Shown here one piece after another: positions 40,997 to 50,275 of a stretch of DNA of 61,214 bases (position 1 is its first letter; each line of letters begins with the position of its first letter). A model generated the notes under the pieces. It searched no databases, was not told where the DNA came from, and was given only the letters and a program-made list of their open reading frames with translations. The translations under genes and the position numbers were made by a program. Source of the stretch: a virus; IMG/VR virus record IMGVR_UViG_3300049733_000144, positions 1-61,214 of that record; one strand, written 5' to 3'.

Positions 40997-43900
40997 CTAA
41001 GTCAGCGCTGCGCTCTTGACCAGCGTGCCGCTTTTGTTCGCATAAAGCCTTACATCGGTCCCGTCGTCGATGACTGACCACGACCCAGGAACAAGGTCAT
41101 CAGCAATAACGGCGCCAGACTTCACCTTGGTAGCGAACATATCCATGATTCTAGAGTTTGTTCCGATAAAACTGTTTGGAATATCTATGATATCATTCAG
41201 GGGCACACCACCACCGAAATCAGTGATTGCACTATTTAGGTCACAATATGAGTCACCCTTGGTAAGTGTAAACCCATTAAGGGTGATCCCATCTAATGAC
41301 ATACCTGCAAAGGCATCTGAATAAGAATAAATCAACGGCGTTGTGTCGTCCGCCAATTCGATAGTTGAGCCACTCACAGTCAGTATTGCTTTGTACTCAG
41401 CATCAAGAATATAAGGACTACCTCCGTTCAGAATAAACTGATGGCTTTCATGGTAACTGAACGAATTAAAATAAGATACTATGCCAGCGCCACCTGATTG
41501 AACGACGCTTGTGCAATTAACCGTATACAAAAAGGACTGCGCCAATGATTTCCAGCAACCATAAGGACCAGACGCTTCCGTTTCATCAGCAGTTATTCCA
41601 AAAATTTGCCAAGCACCACCCTGCACAGAAACGACACCAGAAAGCACCGTACTAGGCGGAGTAGTAGTCGGCTTGATCACAACATCTGCCGCATTTAGCG
41701 TAGACGAGTGAATCGTGACTATAAAGGAAAATATTGGAGTTGTTTGCAAATCGGACGGAAAGCCGATGTAAGGATAGAGGACTACGAACTCATCATAAAT
41801 CCCAGGCGCGACGGATATTCTTATATTAGCGTGATACTGAATGATAATCGCGATGCAGACTTCGTTTACGGCTCGCTGGATGGTAGCGAACGCAGTACCG
41901 GTCGTGAGACCGTCGTTGCCGTCATCTCCCGTCGAGCCATCGACGTGGTAAGTGCGATCGGACGTGACGACCTCTTGTCCGATAACGCGCAGCACACCAC
42001 TATCGTTAGCGTAGAGCGCGTGGGTATCTGCACTCGTGTTATGAATGATCTGCGACGTGTTCGGAGCAATGTCACCAACCACGACCGCACCGGACTTCTG
42101 CCGAACCGTGGTCATGCCGTTGAAGTTGGAATTTTTCGTTGTCGTAATCGTGGACAGATCGACTAGATCAGCGATGAATGTTCCGGACTCCTGCGTGAAA
42201 GTAGAATTTAGATCAAGTTCCGACGCCGCCTTCGTGAGCGTGAACCCATTCAGCGTCAGACTGTTTAGCGATGCAATACAGGCTGTGTCGTAGTAATTCT
42301 CAAGCGCCTTGATCGTGGCATTGCCAGTCAGTTCCAAATCTATAAAAGCGTGCAAGATTCCACGGAACGCCGCTGAGAGCAGTACGAAGCTGCCCTCGCC
42401 GAACACAGTAACTGCCGCGTAGATGTACGAGTTGAAGTAACAGAGGAACGCATAGGCTCCGTCCGTGCGAACACGACAGGCTGTCATGTAGAGGAATGCC
42501 TGATCCTCACCTAGCACGCAGTAGAACGCAGGTGTTCCTGTCGCATCCATTGTTATAGAATCTAGATTCCATACTCCGCTCTGCGCAGTGACCACGGCAC
42601 CTAGAGTATTTATCGGAGCAGTGGTCGGCTTGATTATAACATCCGCCGCATCCAACGTGGACGAGACGATGTACACCATGTAGGTATTTTCATAGGCTGG
42701 ATAGCCCATGTACTGATAAAGAACGAGCCACTCGTCATACGTTCCTGGAGCTACGCTTATTCCCACCACGGCCGGATATCGGATCACGATTCTGGTGCAG
42801 ACTTCGTCGACCGCACGCTGAATTGTTGCAAACGCCGTGCCGGTCGTGAGGCCGTCGTTGGCGTCATCGCCAGTAGAACCATCGACATGGTAAAGGCGGT
42901 CGGACGTGACGACCTCCAGACCGATAACGCGCAGCACACCACCATCGTTAGCGTAGAGTGCATGGGTATCTGCACTTGTGTTGTGAATAATCTGCGATGT
43001 ACCCGGTGGCAGATCGCCGACAACAACAGCGCCGGCCTTAGTCCTAATGCCCTGAGCGCCGTTGAACACAGAGGTCGCATCACAATAAACCAGTGACTCG
43101 TCCAGCCCGGAAGCGTAATCCGTAACAACGCTCGACCCAATAATATAGCAAACATTGCCGGCGATCGTGTATGCTCCTGAGATTCCGGTTATTCCAACTT
43201 CTGAGGAATTTTCGCAATCAATCAGATAATCTATGGACGGCGAGTCCTCGAATGTCACGAAGCCAGTGAACAAAATTGCACACCGCGCATATGATGCAAA
43301 GATGACGTAGTGAGGACCACCATAAATTGTCGGGGCTTGAATGTTGCACAGGCTGCCGTCCTCGATGTCAATCACATAAGTGTAGTCGGCTGTGCACCGG
43401 AAGCCGGCGCTGAAATAATTCCGGGTGCGTCCAAGATTTAGCACGCAGCCGCCCTTACAGCCAACCGCAAAAGCGCCACCGCCGCCTGTCACGGGATCGA
43501 AATCAACGTTTGCGAAACTCCAGATCGTTTGACCAACGACGGTAAGAACACCCATCGTACCGGTTGGCGGCGATCCAGTAGGCTGAATGATCGGCATCGA
43601 GGTTCCCGTGCCCACAATAGAGACACCGAAACCGTCGCCTGTCGTGCCGACCGTTTCTCCGCAACTGAGATATTCGTCATAGATGTTGCCATCGCCCGCC
43701 ACGAACACTTGCAACGTTTGGCAGGACGGTTCGATGGCGATGCCGTTGACGATCAGATCGATGGCGCGATTGATGGTTGCAAATGCTGTCAGCGCCGTCA
43801 GACCGTCGTTGTCGTCATCGCCAGTCGCGGCATCGACAAAATAATCACGATTCTCAGAAAGCGTCTGTCGGAAATCTCGCGACAGGTCGGTCATCATGAC

Positions 43901-44176
43901 CTTGGGCGCGGCCGAGAAATTGACCTTGGCGTTGGCGTTCGATGAACTCGTTACGTTGCGGACGATCGTGTCGGTCCCAGTGTCCCAGACTCCAAAGCCT
44001 TCTTCGTGCTGCGTCTCGTCATCGCTGGTGGCGACATAACTATAGATGAGGCCATCAAAGACGGCCGGATTTACGCAATCAGCCGGCGCATAATATCCGG
44101 TCAGCGCCGACGCGACGACGAAATCGCCCAGACCATTGGACGTTGCGCGCCACCAGCACCTGTTGAGCAGAGGCAT
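40997..44176 (-). CDS. Giant beta-helix tailspike/fibre with three internal repeats
   Basis: 1059 residues. N-terminal SNGLGDFVVASALTGYYAPA is a virion-attachment module. Three large repeats follow, each opening like YHVDGSTGDDxNDGLTTGTA-FATIQRAVxEVC (copy 1: YFVDAATGDDDNDGLTALTA), then a pectate-lyase-like right-handed beta-helix. Each ends with KSGAVVxDxxPxTSQIIHNTSADTHALYAN-like linkers. Repeats 2 and 3 are also very similar in DNA (around 41.9-42.1 kb and 42.8-43.1 kb). Likely polysaccharide-binding or -cleaving spike; no catalytic residues assigned. Confidence 0.78.
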   Translation of the reverse strand: MPLLNRCWWRATSNGLGDFVVASALTGYYAPADCVNPAVFDGLIYSYVATSDDETQHEEGFGVWDTGTDTIVRNVTSSSNANAKVNFSAAPKVMMTDLSRDFRQTLSENRDYFVDAATGDDDNDGLTALTAFATINRAIDLIVNGIAIEPSCQTLQVFVAGDGNIYDEYLSCGETVGTTGDGFGVSIVGTGTSMPIIQPTGSPPTGTMGVLTVVGQTIWSFANVDFDPVTGGGGAFAVGCKGGCVLNLGRTRNYFSAGFRCTADYTYVIDIEDGSLCNIQAPTIYGGPHYVIFASYARCAILFTGFVTFEDSPSIDYLIDCENSSEVGITGISGAYTIAGNVCYIIGSSVVTDYASGLDESLVYCDATSVFNGAQGIRTKAGAVVVGDLPPGTSQIIHNTSADTHALYANDGGVLRVIGLEVVTSDRLYHVDGSTGDDANDGLTTGTAFATIQRAVDEVCTRIVIRYPAVVGISVAPGTYDEWLVLYQYMGYPAYENTYMVYIVSSTLDAADVIIKPTTAPINTLGAVVTAQSGVWNLDSITMDATGTPAFYCVLGEDQAFLYMTACRVRTDGAYAFLCYFNSYIYAAVTVFGEGSFVLLSAAFRGILHAFIDLELTGNATIKALENYYDTACIASLNSLTLNGFTLTKAASELDLNSTFTQESGTFIADLVDLSTITTTKNSNFNGMTTVRQKSGAVVVGDIAPNTSQIIHNTSADTHALYANDSGVLRVIGQEVVTSDRTYHVDGSTGDDGNDGLTTGTAFATIQRAVNEVCIAIIIQYHANIRISVAPGIYDEFVVLYPYIGFPSDLQTTPIFSFIVTIHSSTLNAADVVIKPTTTPPSTVLSGVVSVQGGAWQIFGITADETEASGPYGCWKSLAQSFLYTVNCTSVVQSGGAGIVSYFNSFSYHESHQFILNGGSPYILDAEYKAILTVSGSTIELADDTTPLIYSYSDAFAGMSLDGITLNGFTLTKGDSYCDLNSAITDFGGGVPLNDIIDIPNSFIGTNSRIMDMFATKVKSGAVIADDLVPGSWSVIDDGTDVRLYANKSGTLVKSAALT

Positions 44177-44185
44177 CGAGCAGCC

Positions 44186-44638
44186 TCAATTCAATTCGAA
44201 GATACCGTTGGCGCTCGGCGTGATCGTCAGCGTGTTGCCGGTCGTGATCGTGAATTGCGCCGTGGACAATTGCGATTCGACCAAGAGCTTGCGATTGGCT
44301 GATGTGCCGTCGGCGCGCCAGATCACTGCGAACTTTACGTTCGCGATGTTACCGCCAGCCGCCGTCCAAACCAGTGCCGCCGCATTGAAGCGATATTCAG
44401 ACGTTGAGGCACCGGTTGTCCAGGTGACGCTCGTCAGCGGCTTGCCGGATGACGAATAGCCGTTCGCCTCCGATACCTCATTGCTGACCGATCCTTTGAC
44501 AGTCAGGTTGCCGACTGACGCGGCATTAGATGCCGACGTGTGCAGCGACATATTGAATGTGTGACCGTTCAAGTCGATGTCGGCGCTGCCGATGTATTTC
44601 TTCGCGGTGTAGTAAAACGTCCACGCGCCCGCCGCCAT
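44186..44638 (-). CDS. Virion structural protein, beta-rich
   Basis: 150 residues. MAAGAWTFYYTAKKYIGSAD, then FNMSLHTSASNAASVGNLTV and EYRFNAAALVWTAAGGNIAN form a small Ser/Thr/Ala-rich beta sandwich of a kind common in phage virions (decoration or fibre-base protein). Directly downstream of the glycan block, upstream of the tailspike. Confidence 0.65.
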   Translation of the reverse strand: MAAGAWTFYYTAKKYIGSADIDLNGHTFNMSLHTSASNAASVGNLTVKGSVSNEVSEANGYSSSGKPLTSVTWTTGASTSEYRFNAAALVWTAAGGNIANVKFAVIWRADGTSANRKLLVESQLSTAQFTITTGNTLTITPSANGIFELN

Positions 44639-44641
44639 GAT

Positions 44642-45499
44642 TCAGTCCTCCTGCTCGATTTGCAGCTCAGCTCCGGCCTGCATGATTGCGGCGAGCAAGC
44701 CATCGCCGTGGATGCTCAACCGGAACATGTCGCCGCGCTTCCGGATCAAGTCCAGGAACGTATGCGCTTGCTTGATGTGCCAGCCCGAACACCAGAACAT
44801 CTTGGCCTTGTCATCGCGATACTCGGCATCGCGACCGCGCGGCCGCAGATAGGCTTTCAGCCTGCGATCCTTGTCATTCTCGGTCTGCTCATAGGCATGG
44901 TGCTCGTCGCCGAACCAGCACGAGTCCAGTCCGAAGATTTCCATCGAGCAGAAGCCGAGCATGCGCAGCAGCGTGATTGCGCGAATGCCGGCCGTCACGC
45001 CGATGTCGACCGCGTAGAAGTTTCCGAAATAGAATTCCCTCAACAGAGCTTCCTCGCCCTCGCAGCCGCACGCGTGCCAGATATAGAGATCACGATCCTT
45101 GCAAACCTCGAACGCCTTCGGATGGCATTGGCCGGCCAGCAAATAGCGGCAGCCCTCGACTGGCGTCGCAAAGAAGCGCGCGTTGAATTCGCGCGCATCG
45201 AGCATGATCGCGGCCGATGGCTTGATGTTCCGATCAATGCACCATTGATATGCGCCGTTGACCGCGCACACCTTACCGCCATTCCAGACTGCCTCGACCA
45301 ACTCCCGCTCGGTATGCGCGAGCGATGGGCCGCCGCACACGATGATAGCCGTTTCCTGATTCAGATCGAACGGCCTGACCTGCGGATATCCAAGCCGGAT
45401 GTTGTGGGCCACGTTGGCCAGCATGAATTCGTCGGTAACGTTGACGCCGCTCTTTGATTCGTCAAAAATGATCGGCCTGGTGTCAGTCAGATCAAGCAC
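44642..45499 (-). CDS. DUF115/MptE-like Rossmann protein, likely glycan-related
   Basis: 285 residues from GTG 45499 (overlaps previous stop). AIIVCGGPSLAHTERELVEA is the GxGPS motif of the DUF115/6-hydroxymethylpterin pyrophosphokinase-like fold, shared with motility accessory factors and glycosyltransferase-like enzymes. AVNGAYQWCIDRNIKPSAAI and LLRMLGFCSMEIFGLDSCWF continue the fold. A second, distant relative ends the block at 53055. Probably transfers or activates a sugar. Confidence 0.68.
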   Translation of the reverse strand: MLDLTDTRPIIFDESKSGVNVTDEFMLANVAHNIRLGYPQVRPFDLNQETAIIVCGGPSLAHTERELVEAVWNGGKVCAVNGAYQWCIDRNIKPSAAIMLDAREFNARFFATPVEGCRYLLAGQCHPKAFEVCKDRDLYIWHACGCEGEEALLREFYFGNFYAVDIGVTAGIRAITLLRMLGFCSMEIFGLDSCWFGDEHHAYEQTENDKDRRLKAYLRPRGRDAEYRDDKAKMFWCSGWHIKQAHTFLDLIRKRGDMFRLSIHGDGLLAAIMQAGAELQIEQED

Positions 45500-46079
45500 G
45501 CTTGCGCTCCACAACAAACAACGCGTCGTTGATCAGATCGCGCGCGTCCAGGACGTTGCCGAGCAACGCCATCCGCGTCTTCCACCAGTTGAATGGACGC
45601 ACGGTCAGATGAAGCTGCTCGCCGATCAGGGCACCCTTGGCATCTGGCCGCAGGCAGACAGAGAACCACGTCACGCGACACGCTGACAGGATGCGGTCGA
45701 TACACAACATCACGCATTCGGGCGGGATGTGCTCCATGACATCGACGCAATAGCCGTAGTGATAATCCCACTCACGCGGCCAATGATCCCAGAGCGCGGA
45801 CTGAATGAAGCGAGCGCGCGGCACCGCCGGAAACAATCCAGCATCAGTGATGTCGAGCCATGTGACATTCAGCCGAGCATCTTTTCCCAGTTTCAGTCCA
45901 GCAATTCCGCTGCCGCAGCCTAGATCGATCAACGACTGCCCGGCGCGCGGCTCTATAGTTGAGATGAACCGCTCGACATCGCGCTCGCCCGGCGAGTATT
46001 TTGCATAATCCGGCAGCGCCCATAAATCGCTGTAGCGTCGACGCTCGTCCAGCGCCAAGTCCAGGATATGCAGCGTCAA
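45492..46079 (-). CDS. Class I SAM-dependent methyltransferase
   Basis: 195 residues. Motif I SLIDLGCGSGIAGLKLGK; motif IV region YGYCVDVMEHIPPECV; typical of small-molecule or sugar methyltransferases. Part of the glycan block; the acceptor is unknown. Confidence 0.78.
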   Translation of the reverse strand: MTLHILDLALDERRRYSDLWALPDYAKYSPGERDVERFISTIEPRAGQSLIDLGCGSGIAGLKLGKDARLNVTWLDITDAGLFPAVPRARFIQSALWDHWPREWDYHYGYCVDVMEHIPPECVMLCIDRILSACRVTWFSVCLRPDAKGALIGEQLHLTVRPFNWWKTRMALLGNVLDARDLINDALFVVERKRA

Positions 46080-46399
46080 GGGCGCTCCGCTTCGCGAATC
46101 TGTTGGGACAATTCCTTGATCTTGTCGGCGGCAACATTGGATATCGCCGTCAGCTTGGTGCGATCCTTTGCCAGTTGCTCCATGGCCGCGTTCTGTTGCT
46201 CGCTGCGGTTGGCGATGACCTGCAACTCGGCGAGCCGCTTGCCCTTTTCGGCAATTACCGGCTTGAGCTCGGCGACCCTCTTGTTCAATGCGTCGCGCAT
46301 CTTGCGCAGTTCGGTTGCCGGCTTGATCTCCTTTGGGGCCTGATCGCTCGGCACAATGCCGACTACCGGCGGCCGGCCCGAGAAGCCTCCACGCGTCAT
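46076..46399 (-). CDS. Coiled-coil protein
   Basis: 107 residues. Pro-rich start (RPPVVGIVPSDQAPKEIKPA), then a long coiled coil (LRKMRDALNKRVAELKPVIA; QNAAMEQLAKDRTKLTAISN). Not an enzyme; perhaps a scaffold or fibre component within the glycan block. Confidence 0.62.
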   Translation of the reverse strand: MTRGGFSGRPPVVGIVPSDQAPKEIKPATELRKMRDALNKRVAELKPVIAEKGKRLAELQVIANRSEQQNAAMEQLAKDRTKLTAISNVAADKIKELSQQIREAERP

Positions 46400-46650
46400 T
46401 TCAGTGTGACCTCGCTCGGGATAATGATCAGGTGCGAGTTGCGGTTCTTGGAGAACTTCAGCAACTCTTTCTCAGTCTCGCGCATCATCTGCAGCGCCTT
46501 CGCGCCTGGGAATAGGCCATAAGCGATCGGCTGATCCTGCGTGTCACACATGATGATGACAAGTTCGCCGTTCGACGTGAACGCGGTCTTAACGGTGTGT
46601 GCACGCTGCGTCCGAGCCAGCGGCAACAAATCCTTGATCAGCACGCCCAT
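46396..46650 (-). CDS. Small hypothetical protein
   Basis: 84 residues from ATG 46650. VLIKDLLPLARTQRAHTVKT, then ELVIIMCDTQDQPIAYGLF and ETEKELLKFSKNRNSHLIII. A single small alpha/beta domain of unknown family. Lies 1 nt after the previous stop. Confidence 0.58.
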   Translation of the reverse strand: MGVLIKDLLPLARTQRAHTVKTAFTSNGELVIIMCDTQDQPIAYGLFPGAKALQMMRETEKELLKFSKNRNSHLIIIPSEVTLK

Positions 46651-46651
46651 T

Positions 46652-47272
46652 TCATCGCCAGTTCGCTCGCACCCATTGCACGTGGCCAAGATCGTGCATC
46701 TTCGGATTGCCGTGGAAATATACCACGCGGGCCTCGTGGATGTCGCGCTTGGCCAGATCGTGCAGCTTGTACGACCGTATCTGATTTGGCCACATGCTGT
46801 CGGTCTTGATGTGCGGCTGCCACTTCAGCCATTCCATGTCGTTCTCGCCGCGGTGCTCGTCGTAGACTCGCCGGTGACCGCGCGGCACGAACACGATCGG
46901 ATTGATCGTCACACCAGGTCGGCTCGGATGCGCCGGCAGCGCGATCCCATCTCCTTCCAGGCAGTATCTTGCCATATGATCGATGGGCTCCAGGATCAGC
47001 GTGTCGAGGCCAACGATTATCGTTGGCTCATTAAGCCGGAACGGCTCGATCATGCAGCCGTAGTCAGGCGGATCGGCAACGAGGCGCTCTTGTTCGATCG
47101 GTTCGCTGAATTCGTACTCGCGATCCGTGAAGCACACGAAGCGAAATGGAGTCGATCTCAGATTGCGTCTAAAACCGCGGTAAAGTCTCTCTACCCAGGT
47201 GACATCGTAGCACCAGCTGAAGTCAAATGACTTCTCATTCGGCTGCCACAGGCAGCAAGCCACGTGAAGCAT
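46652..47272 (-). CDS. Glycosyltransferase-like protein
   Basis: 206 residues. FRFVCFTDREYEFSEPIEQE, then TIIVGLDTLILEPIDHM (a GLD motif at the usual DxD place of GT-A folds) and WPNQIRSYKLHDLAKRDIHE, then VVYFHGNPKMHDLG. The layout is that of family 8/DUF-type GT-A transferases found in phages and capsule loci, though the second Asp of DxD is Thr. Confidence 0.68.
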   Translation of the reverse strand: MLHVACCLWQPNEKSFDFSWCYDVTWVERLYRGFRRNLRSTPFRFVCFTDREYEFSEPIEQERLVADPPDYGCMIEPFRLNEPTIIVGLDTLILEPIDHMARYCLEGDGIALPAHPSRPGVTINPIVFVPRGHRRVYDEHRGENDMEWLKWQPHIKTDSMWPNQIRSYKLHDLAKRDIHEARVVYFHGNPKMHDLGHVQWVRANWR

Positions 47273-47792
47273 GACGCATTCGCTGCTTTGTGCATTTGAT
47301 CTTCAGCACCGCGCCATCGCGGTGCAGGATGTGTCGCGCCATCAGATCGCGGGTCACGGTCGCACCGGCTGCCACTACTGCGCCCTGACCGATGCAGACG
47401 CCCGGTAGCACAATTGCGCCCGCCCCAATGCTCACGCCGGGCTCGACCACCGTGACGATGAATTCCCCGTTGATAAGCGGTTGCAAATCGAAGCCGTCTT
47501 TGCCGACCGTTGGCCAGGCATCATTGCAGAAGATGACGGCGGGTCCGATGAACACGTCATGGCCGATCAGCATGCCGGGATGGATTTGCGCGCCGGCCCC
47601 GATACAACAGCGATCGCCGATGCGCGATCCGTCGACGATGGCGTTGGCTCCGACCGAGCAACTGTTGCCGATCTCAGCCTTGCGAATGATGCTGGCGCCC
47701 TGCCAAACCTTGGTGCGCGCTCCGATGGTTGAATCCTCGACGATCGCCTGCGGATGCACGTACGCGTGCGGGTCTATGTTATGAGCCGCCAT
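47235..47792 (-). CDS. Hexapeptide-repeat (left-handed beta-helix) acyltransferase
   Basis: 185 residues. Tandem hexapeptides (AIVEDSTIGARTKVWQGASI; AEIGNSCSVGANAIVDGSRI), then NDAWPTVGKDG loop with acceptor-side residues, then more hexapeptides (VEPGVSIGAGAIVLPGVCIG). Matches WbbJ/WlbB-type sugar N- or O-acetyltransferases, which decorate nucleotide sugars in LPS synthesis. Overlaps the following gene by 38 nt. Confidence 0.85.
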   Translation of the reverse strand: MAAHNIDPHAYVHPQAIVEDSTIGARTKVWQGASIIRKAEIGNSCSVGANAIVDGSRIGDRCCIGAGAQIHPGMLIGHDVFIGPAVIFCNDAWPTVGKDGFDLQPLINGEFIVTVVEPGVSIGAGAIVLPGVCIGQGAVVAAGATVTRDLMARHILHRDGAVLKIKCTKQRMRHASRGLLPVAAE

Positions 47793-48565
47793 ACTGTCCC
47801 GTCTATGAGTTCGCGCTCATCGAATTGGGAATAGCTGATAGCATTCAGCCATGGTTGCCGATCCGGATAGATCGGAGTCTCGATCTTCTTCAAGTCGGTC
47901 TGCCCGACCAGCGCCGCCGCACTGTCTGGATGCACGAACACCGGGCAACCGAGGATCACGCTCTCGACCGCCGCGTTACTGGCGTGCGTGACTAGGCAAT
48001 GCGCACCCTTGATGTCCATCTGAATAGGCCGGCGCTTGTATTGTTCCTTGTCTCTGATCACCAATTGCCGATCGGTCACGCGCGCGAGTGCATCAATGGT
48101 GTCGGCGATCCATGTCTGGCAGTTGTGGAAACGCGCGTAGGTCCGCGTCGGCGCCGCGATGACGATGTGCCAGCCGCCTTTCTGCCAAGGCTCGATGGCG
48201 ATCTGCAGTGCGCGCCAGCGATCATCAACCATAGGACGAATGTTGCGGAGCTGATAAGCATTGCGGTGCCAGCGGTAATAACCGCCATTGTTACCAGTAG
48301 GGAGGCAAGTTGCGAAGATGCGTCTGGCATAGCCGCGGTCCCAGTAAATCCACTCCCGCTTGCGCGCGATCCATTCGTCGATGATCGGCCGGCATTCCGG
48401 CATGCAGCCGACAACCGGGATGACATCATTGGGCAGTGTGCGCAGTTCCTCGTGCTTGTAGCGGATGACGCGCCCGACATGCTTACCGATGCGCTCGAAC
48501 AGCGTGTTCTTGAATGGGCTCAGGTTCGGCGGGATGTAGAGTGCGACATTGCGCGGATCGATCAT
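47774..48565 (-). CDS. Polysaccharide-biosynthesis glycosyltransferase-like protein
   Basis: 263 residues from ATG 48565 (ATGA overlap). GRVIRYKHEELRTLPNDVIP, then WHIVIAAPTRTYARFHNCQT, then GAHCLVTHASNAAVESVILG and CPVFVHPDSAAALVGQTDL resemble the C-terminal sugar-nucleotide-binding half of GT-B or KpsC/KpsS-type capsule transferases (H-S-N-A-x-x-E loop). Acceptor unknown. Confidence 0.68.
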   Translation of the reverse strand: MIDPRNVALYIPPNLSPFKNTLFERIGKHVGRVIRYKHEELRTLPNDVIPVVGCMPECRPIIDEWIARKREWIYWDRGYARRIFATCLPTGNNGGYYRWHRNAYQLRNIRPMVDDRWRALQIAIEPWQKGGWHIVIAAPTRTYARFHNCQTWIADTIDALARVTDRQLVIRDKEQYKRRPIQMDIKGAHCLVTHASNAAVESVILGCPVFVHPDSAAALVGQTDLKKIETPIYPDRQPWLNAISYSQFDERELIDGTVWRLIT

Positions 48566-49215
48566 TGCCACGTCAGACAACAATCGCCCTTGATCTCGAA
48601 CTGCTGTCTTGCTCCCCAGGATACCAGCAGGTCGCGCGCATCATATCGCTTACGACCGTACCATTCGACCTTGCCAGGCTTTTGCTCCAAGATGATGATT
48701 GGCTTGTGCGCCTTGATGGTCTGCTCGCCACCCTGCACTACAAAATATTCGTAACCCTCGACGTCGATCTTGATGAAATCGATTGCCTCGAATTTGAAAT
48801 AGTCCAGCGGATACATTGGATATTTCGGACCGTCGTTCTCTGTGACTGCAATATGGGTACTGCCGGTACTTCCGTTTAGAATGCCGAGTCCAGTCCAGTC
48901 GTGGCGGTCGCCGAGCACACAAGCGTGCACCTCGTAGTTCTTGAAATCCTTCATGTTCAGCAGCAGACATTCACGATGCAACGCCACTGGCTCGAAGCCG
49001 CATACCCGTTCGAACATCCTTGCGAGGTGCATTGCCCACAAGCCGACGTGCATGCCGATGTCCAGTGCAAAGCGCCGCCGCTTTACATACTTCATCGCGG
49101 CCGTCAGTTTGTGATATTGATATGTTCCTTTCCCATCGATCTGCGGCGAGCCCTTGAGCATATCAACTAGATGCTTTTCATCATCTGGAAACCAGATGCC
49201 CTCGGCGCATTTCAT
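48562..49215 (-). CDS. FkbM-family methyltransferase
   Basis: 217 residues. Motif I ALDIGMHVGLWAMHLARMF, acidic VCGFEPVALHREC, and the hallmark FIKIDVEGYEYFVVQGGEQT, then IIILEQKPGKVEWYG. O-methylation of a sugar is the usual FkbM job. Overlaps its neighbours by 4 nt on both sides. Confidence 0.85.
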   Translation of the reverse strand: MKCAEGIWFPDDEKHLVDMLKGSPQIDGKGTYQYHKLTAAMKYVKRRRFALDIGMHVGLWAMHLARMFERVCGFEPVALHRECLLLNMKDFKNYEVHACVLGDRHDWTGLGILNGSTGSTHIAVTENDGPKYPMYPLDYFKFEAIDFIKIDVEGYEYFVVQGGEQTIKAHKPIIILEQKPGKVEWYGRKRYDARDLLVSWGARQQFEIKGDCCLTWQ

Positions 49216-49724
49216 GGATGCCGCCAGACCGCAGTGACTGCCGTTGGGTGCCGCGTCAGCCGAGACCAGTGAGCGAGCGTCATGCCGGTGAGAATTCCAG
49301 CGATCTCCGCGTGCTCCTCAGCCGCGCCGTTCCACGCGAACAGCGTGCTTTTCACGGCCAGCGCTTCGATCAGCTGCTCAAGCCGATCCGTCGGCATGAC
49401 GCGCTTGAGCTTGTGGTACATGCCGAGCAGCAGCACGATGTCGTAATTGGGCAGGCACCAATCGAGCGCATCCGGGTCGGCCAGGTTTTTTACGTGAAAC
49501 TCGGATTGCGCATCGACATCGTAGAACAGATAACGCGCGCACTTGATCGCTTCCGGATCGAGATCGCAGCCGTGAACCAGCACAGCGCCGAGCTTGACGA
49601 ATTCGTAACCCACGAGGCCGCGATGGCATCCGATGTCGAGCACGCGCGCCATCGGCGCATAGGCCAGCAAATCGGTCAGGCCGTCGAGCCGTTCGCGTCG
49701 TCGAAGCGCCCACTCAGCGACCAT
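49212..49724 (-). CDS. SAM-dependent methyltransferase, paralogue A
   Basis: 170 residues from ATG 49724. VLDIGCHRGLVGYEFVKLGA, then VHGCDLDPEAIKCARYLFYD and LLGMYHKLKRVMPTDRLEQL. The same sequence of motifs is found in the gene at 50956, so the two are paralogues. Start overlaps the previous gene by 49 nt. Function within the glycan block: methylation of an unknown acceptor. Confidence 0.75.
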   Translation of the reverse strand: MVAEWALRRRERLDGLTDLLAYAPMARVLDIGCHRGLVGYEFVKLGAVLVHGCDLDPEAIKCARYLFYDVDAQSEFHVKNLADPDALDWCLPNYDIVLLLGMYHKLKRVMPTDRLEQLIEALAVKSTLFAWNGAAEEHAEIAGILTGMTLAHWSRLTRHPTAVTAVWRHP

Positions 49725-50275
49725 AGCGCAAGCTGCCGCCCGCAATCATTCAGGCTATAAATGGGAAGCGGAAAGCCGAACGGCGGCCGGCACAGATTGA
49801 GCGGGCGAAAATCGCCATCCTTGTGGATGTCAGTGTTGTACAGGTTGTCATGCGATGTCGCGATCAGCCAGTCGGCTTTAGTGGCGCGGAAGTTGTCGAG
49901 CAGCTTGATGACGCGCGAATTCGGCAGGTGCTGCATGAAGTCCCGGCACAGGATCGCGTCAACACGCATCGGCAGTACGTGGCGAACCAGATCAATGCAG
50001 ACGACGCTTTTGTATTTGGGCTCGAAACCAGCAACCGAAATCTTTTCCTTGGCCAGCAGGACGTGCTCCTTGTCGTTGTCAGCGCCGAAATAGTGGCTCA
50101 GGCTGCTGAGGTCGGTGTGAGCCATCCAGTTGAAGTCGCCGCACGGCGCATCAAGCAGAACCCTGATACCGAGCTTTCGCAGGATGATGGGCAGCCACGC
50201 GCGAATTACTACTGTCGCCTTGAGCGTCGATCCTGCGCCGCATGGTGTCTCAGGCAATCCCCCGCTGAATTGCAT
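49676..50275 (-). CDS. Class I SAM-dependent methyltransferase
   Basis: 199 residues. VLLDAPCGDFNWMAHTDLSS (motif I), GADNDKEHVLLAKEKISVAG and AILCRDFMQHLPNSRVIKLL. The APCGDxxW variant is known from a methyltransferase subfamily found in phages and bacteria. Immediately follows (0 nt gap) the glycosyltransferase gene at 50276. Confidence 0.77.
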   Translation of the reverse strand: MQFSGGLPETPCGAGSTLKATVVIRAWLPIILRKLGIRVLLDAPCGDFNWMAHTDLSSLSHYFGADNDKEHVLLAKEKISVAGFEPKYKSVVCIDLVRHVLPMRVDAILCRDFMQHLPNSRVIKLLDNFRATKADWLIATSHDNLYNTDIHKDGDFRPLNLCRPPFGFPLPIYSLNDCGRQLALWSLSGRFDDANGSTA

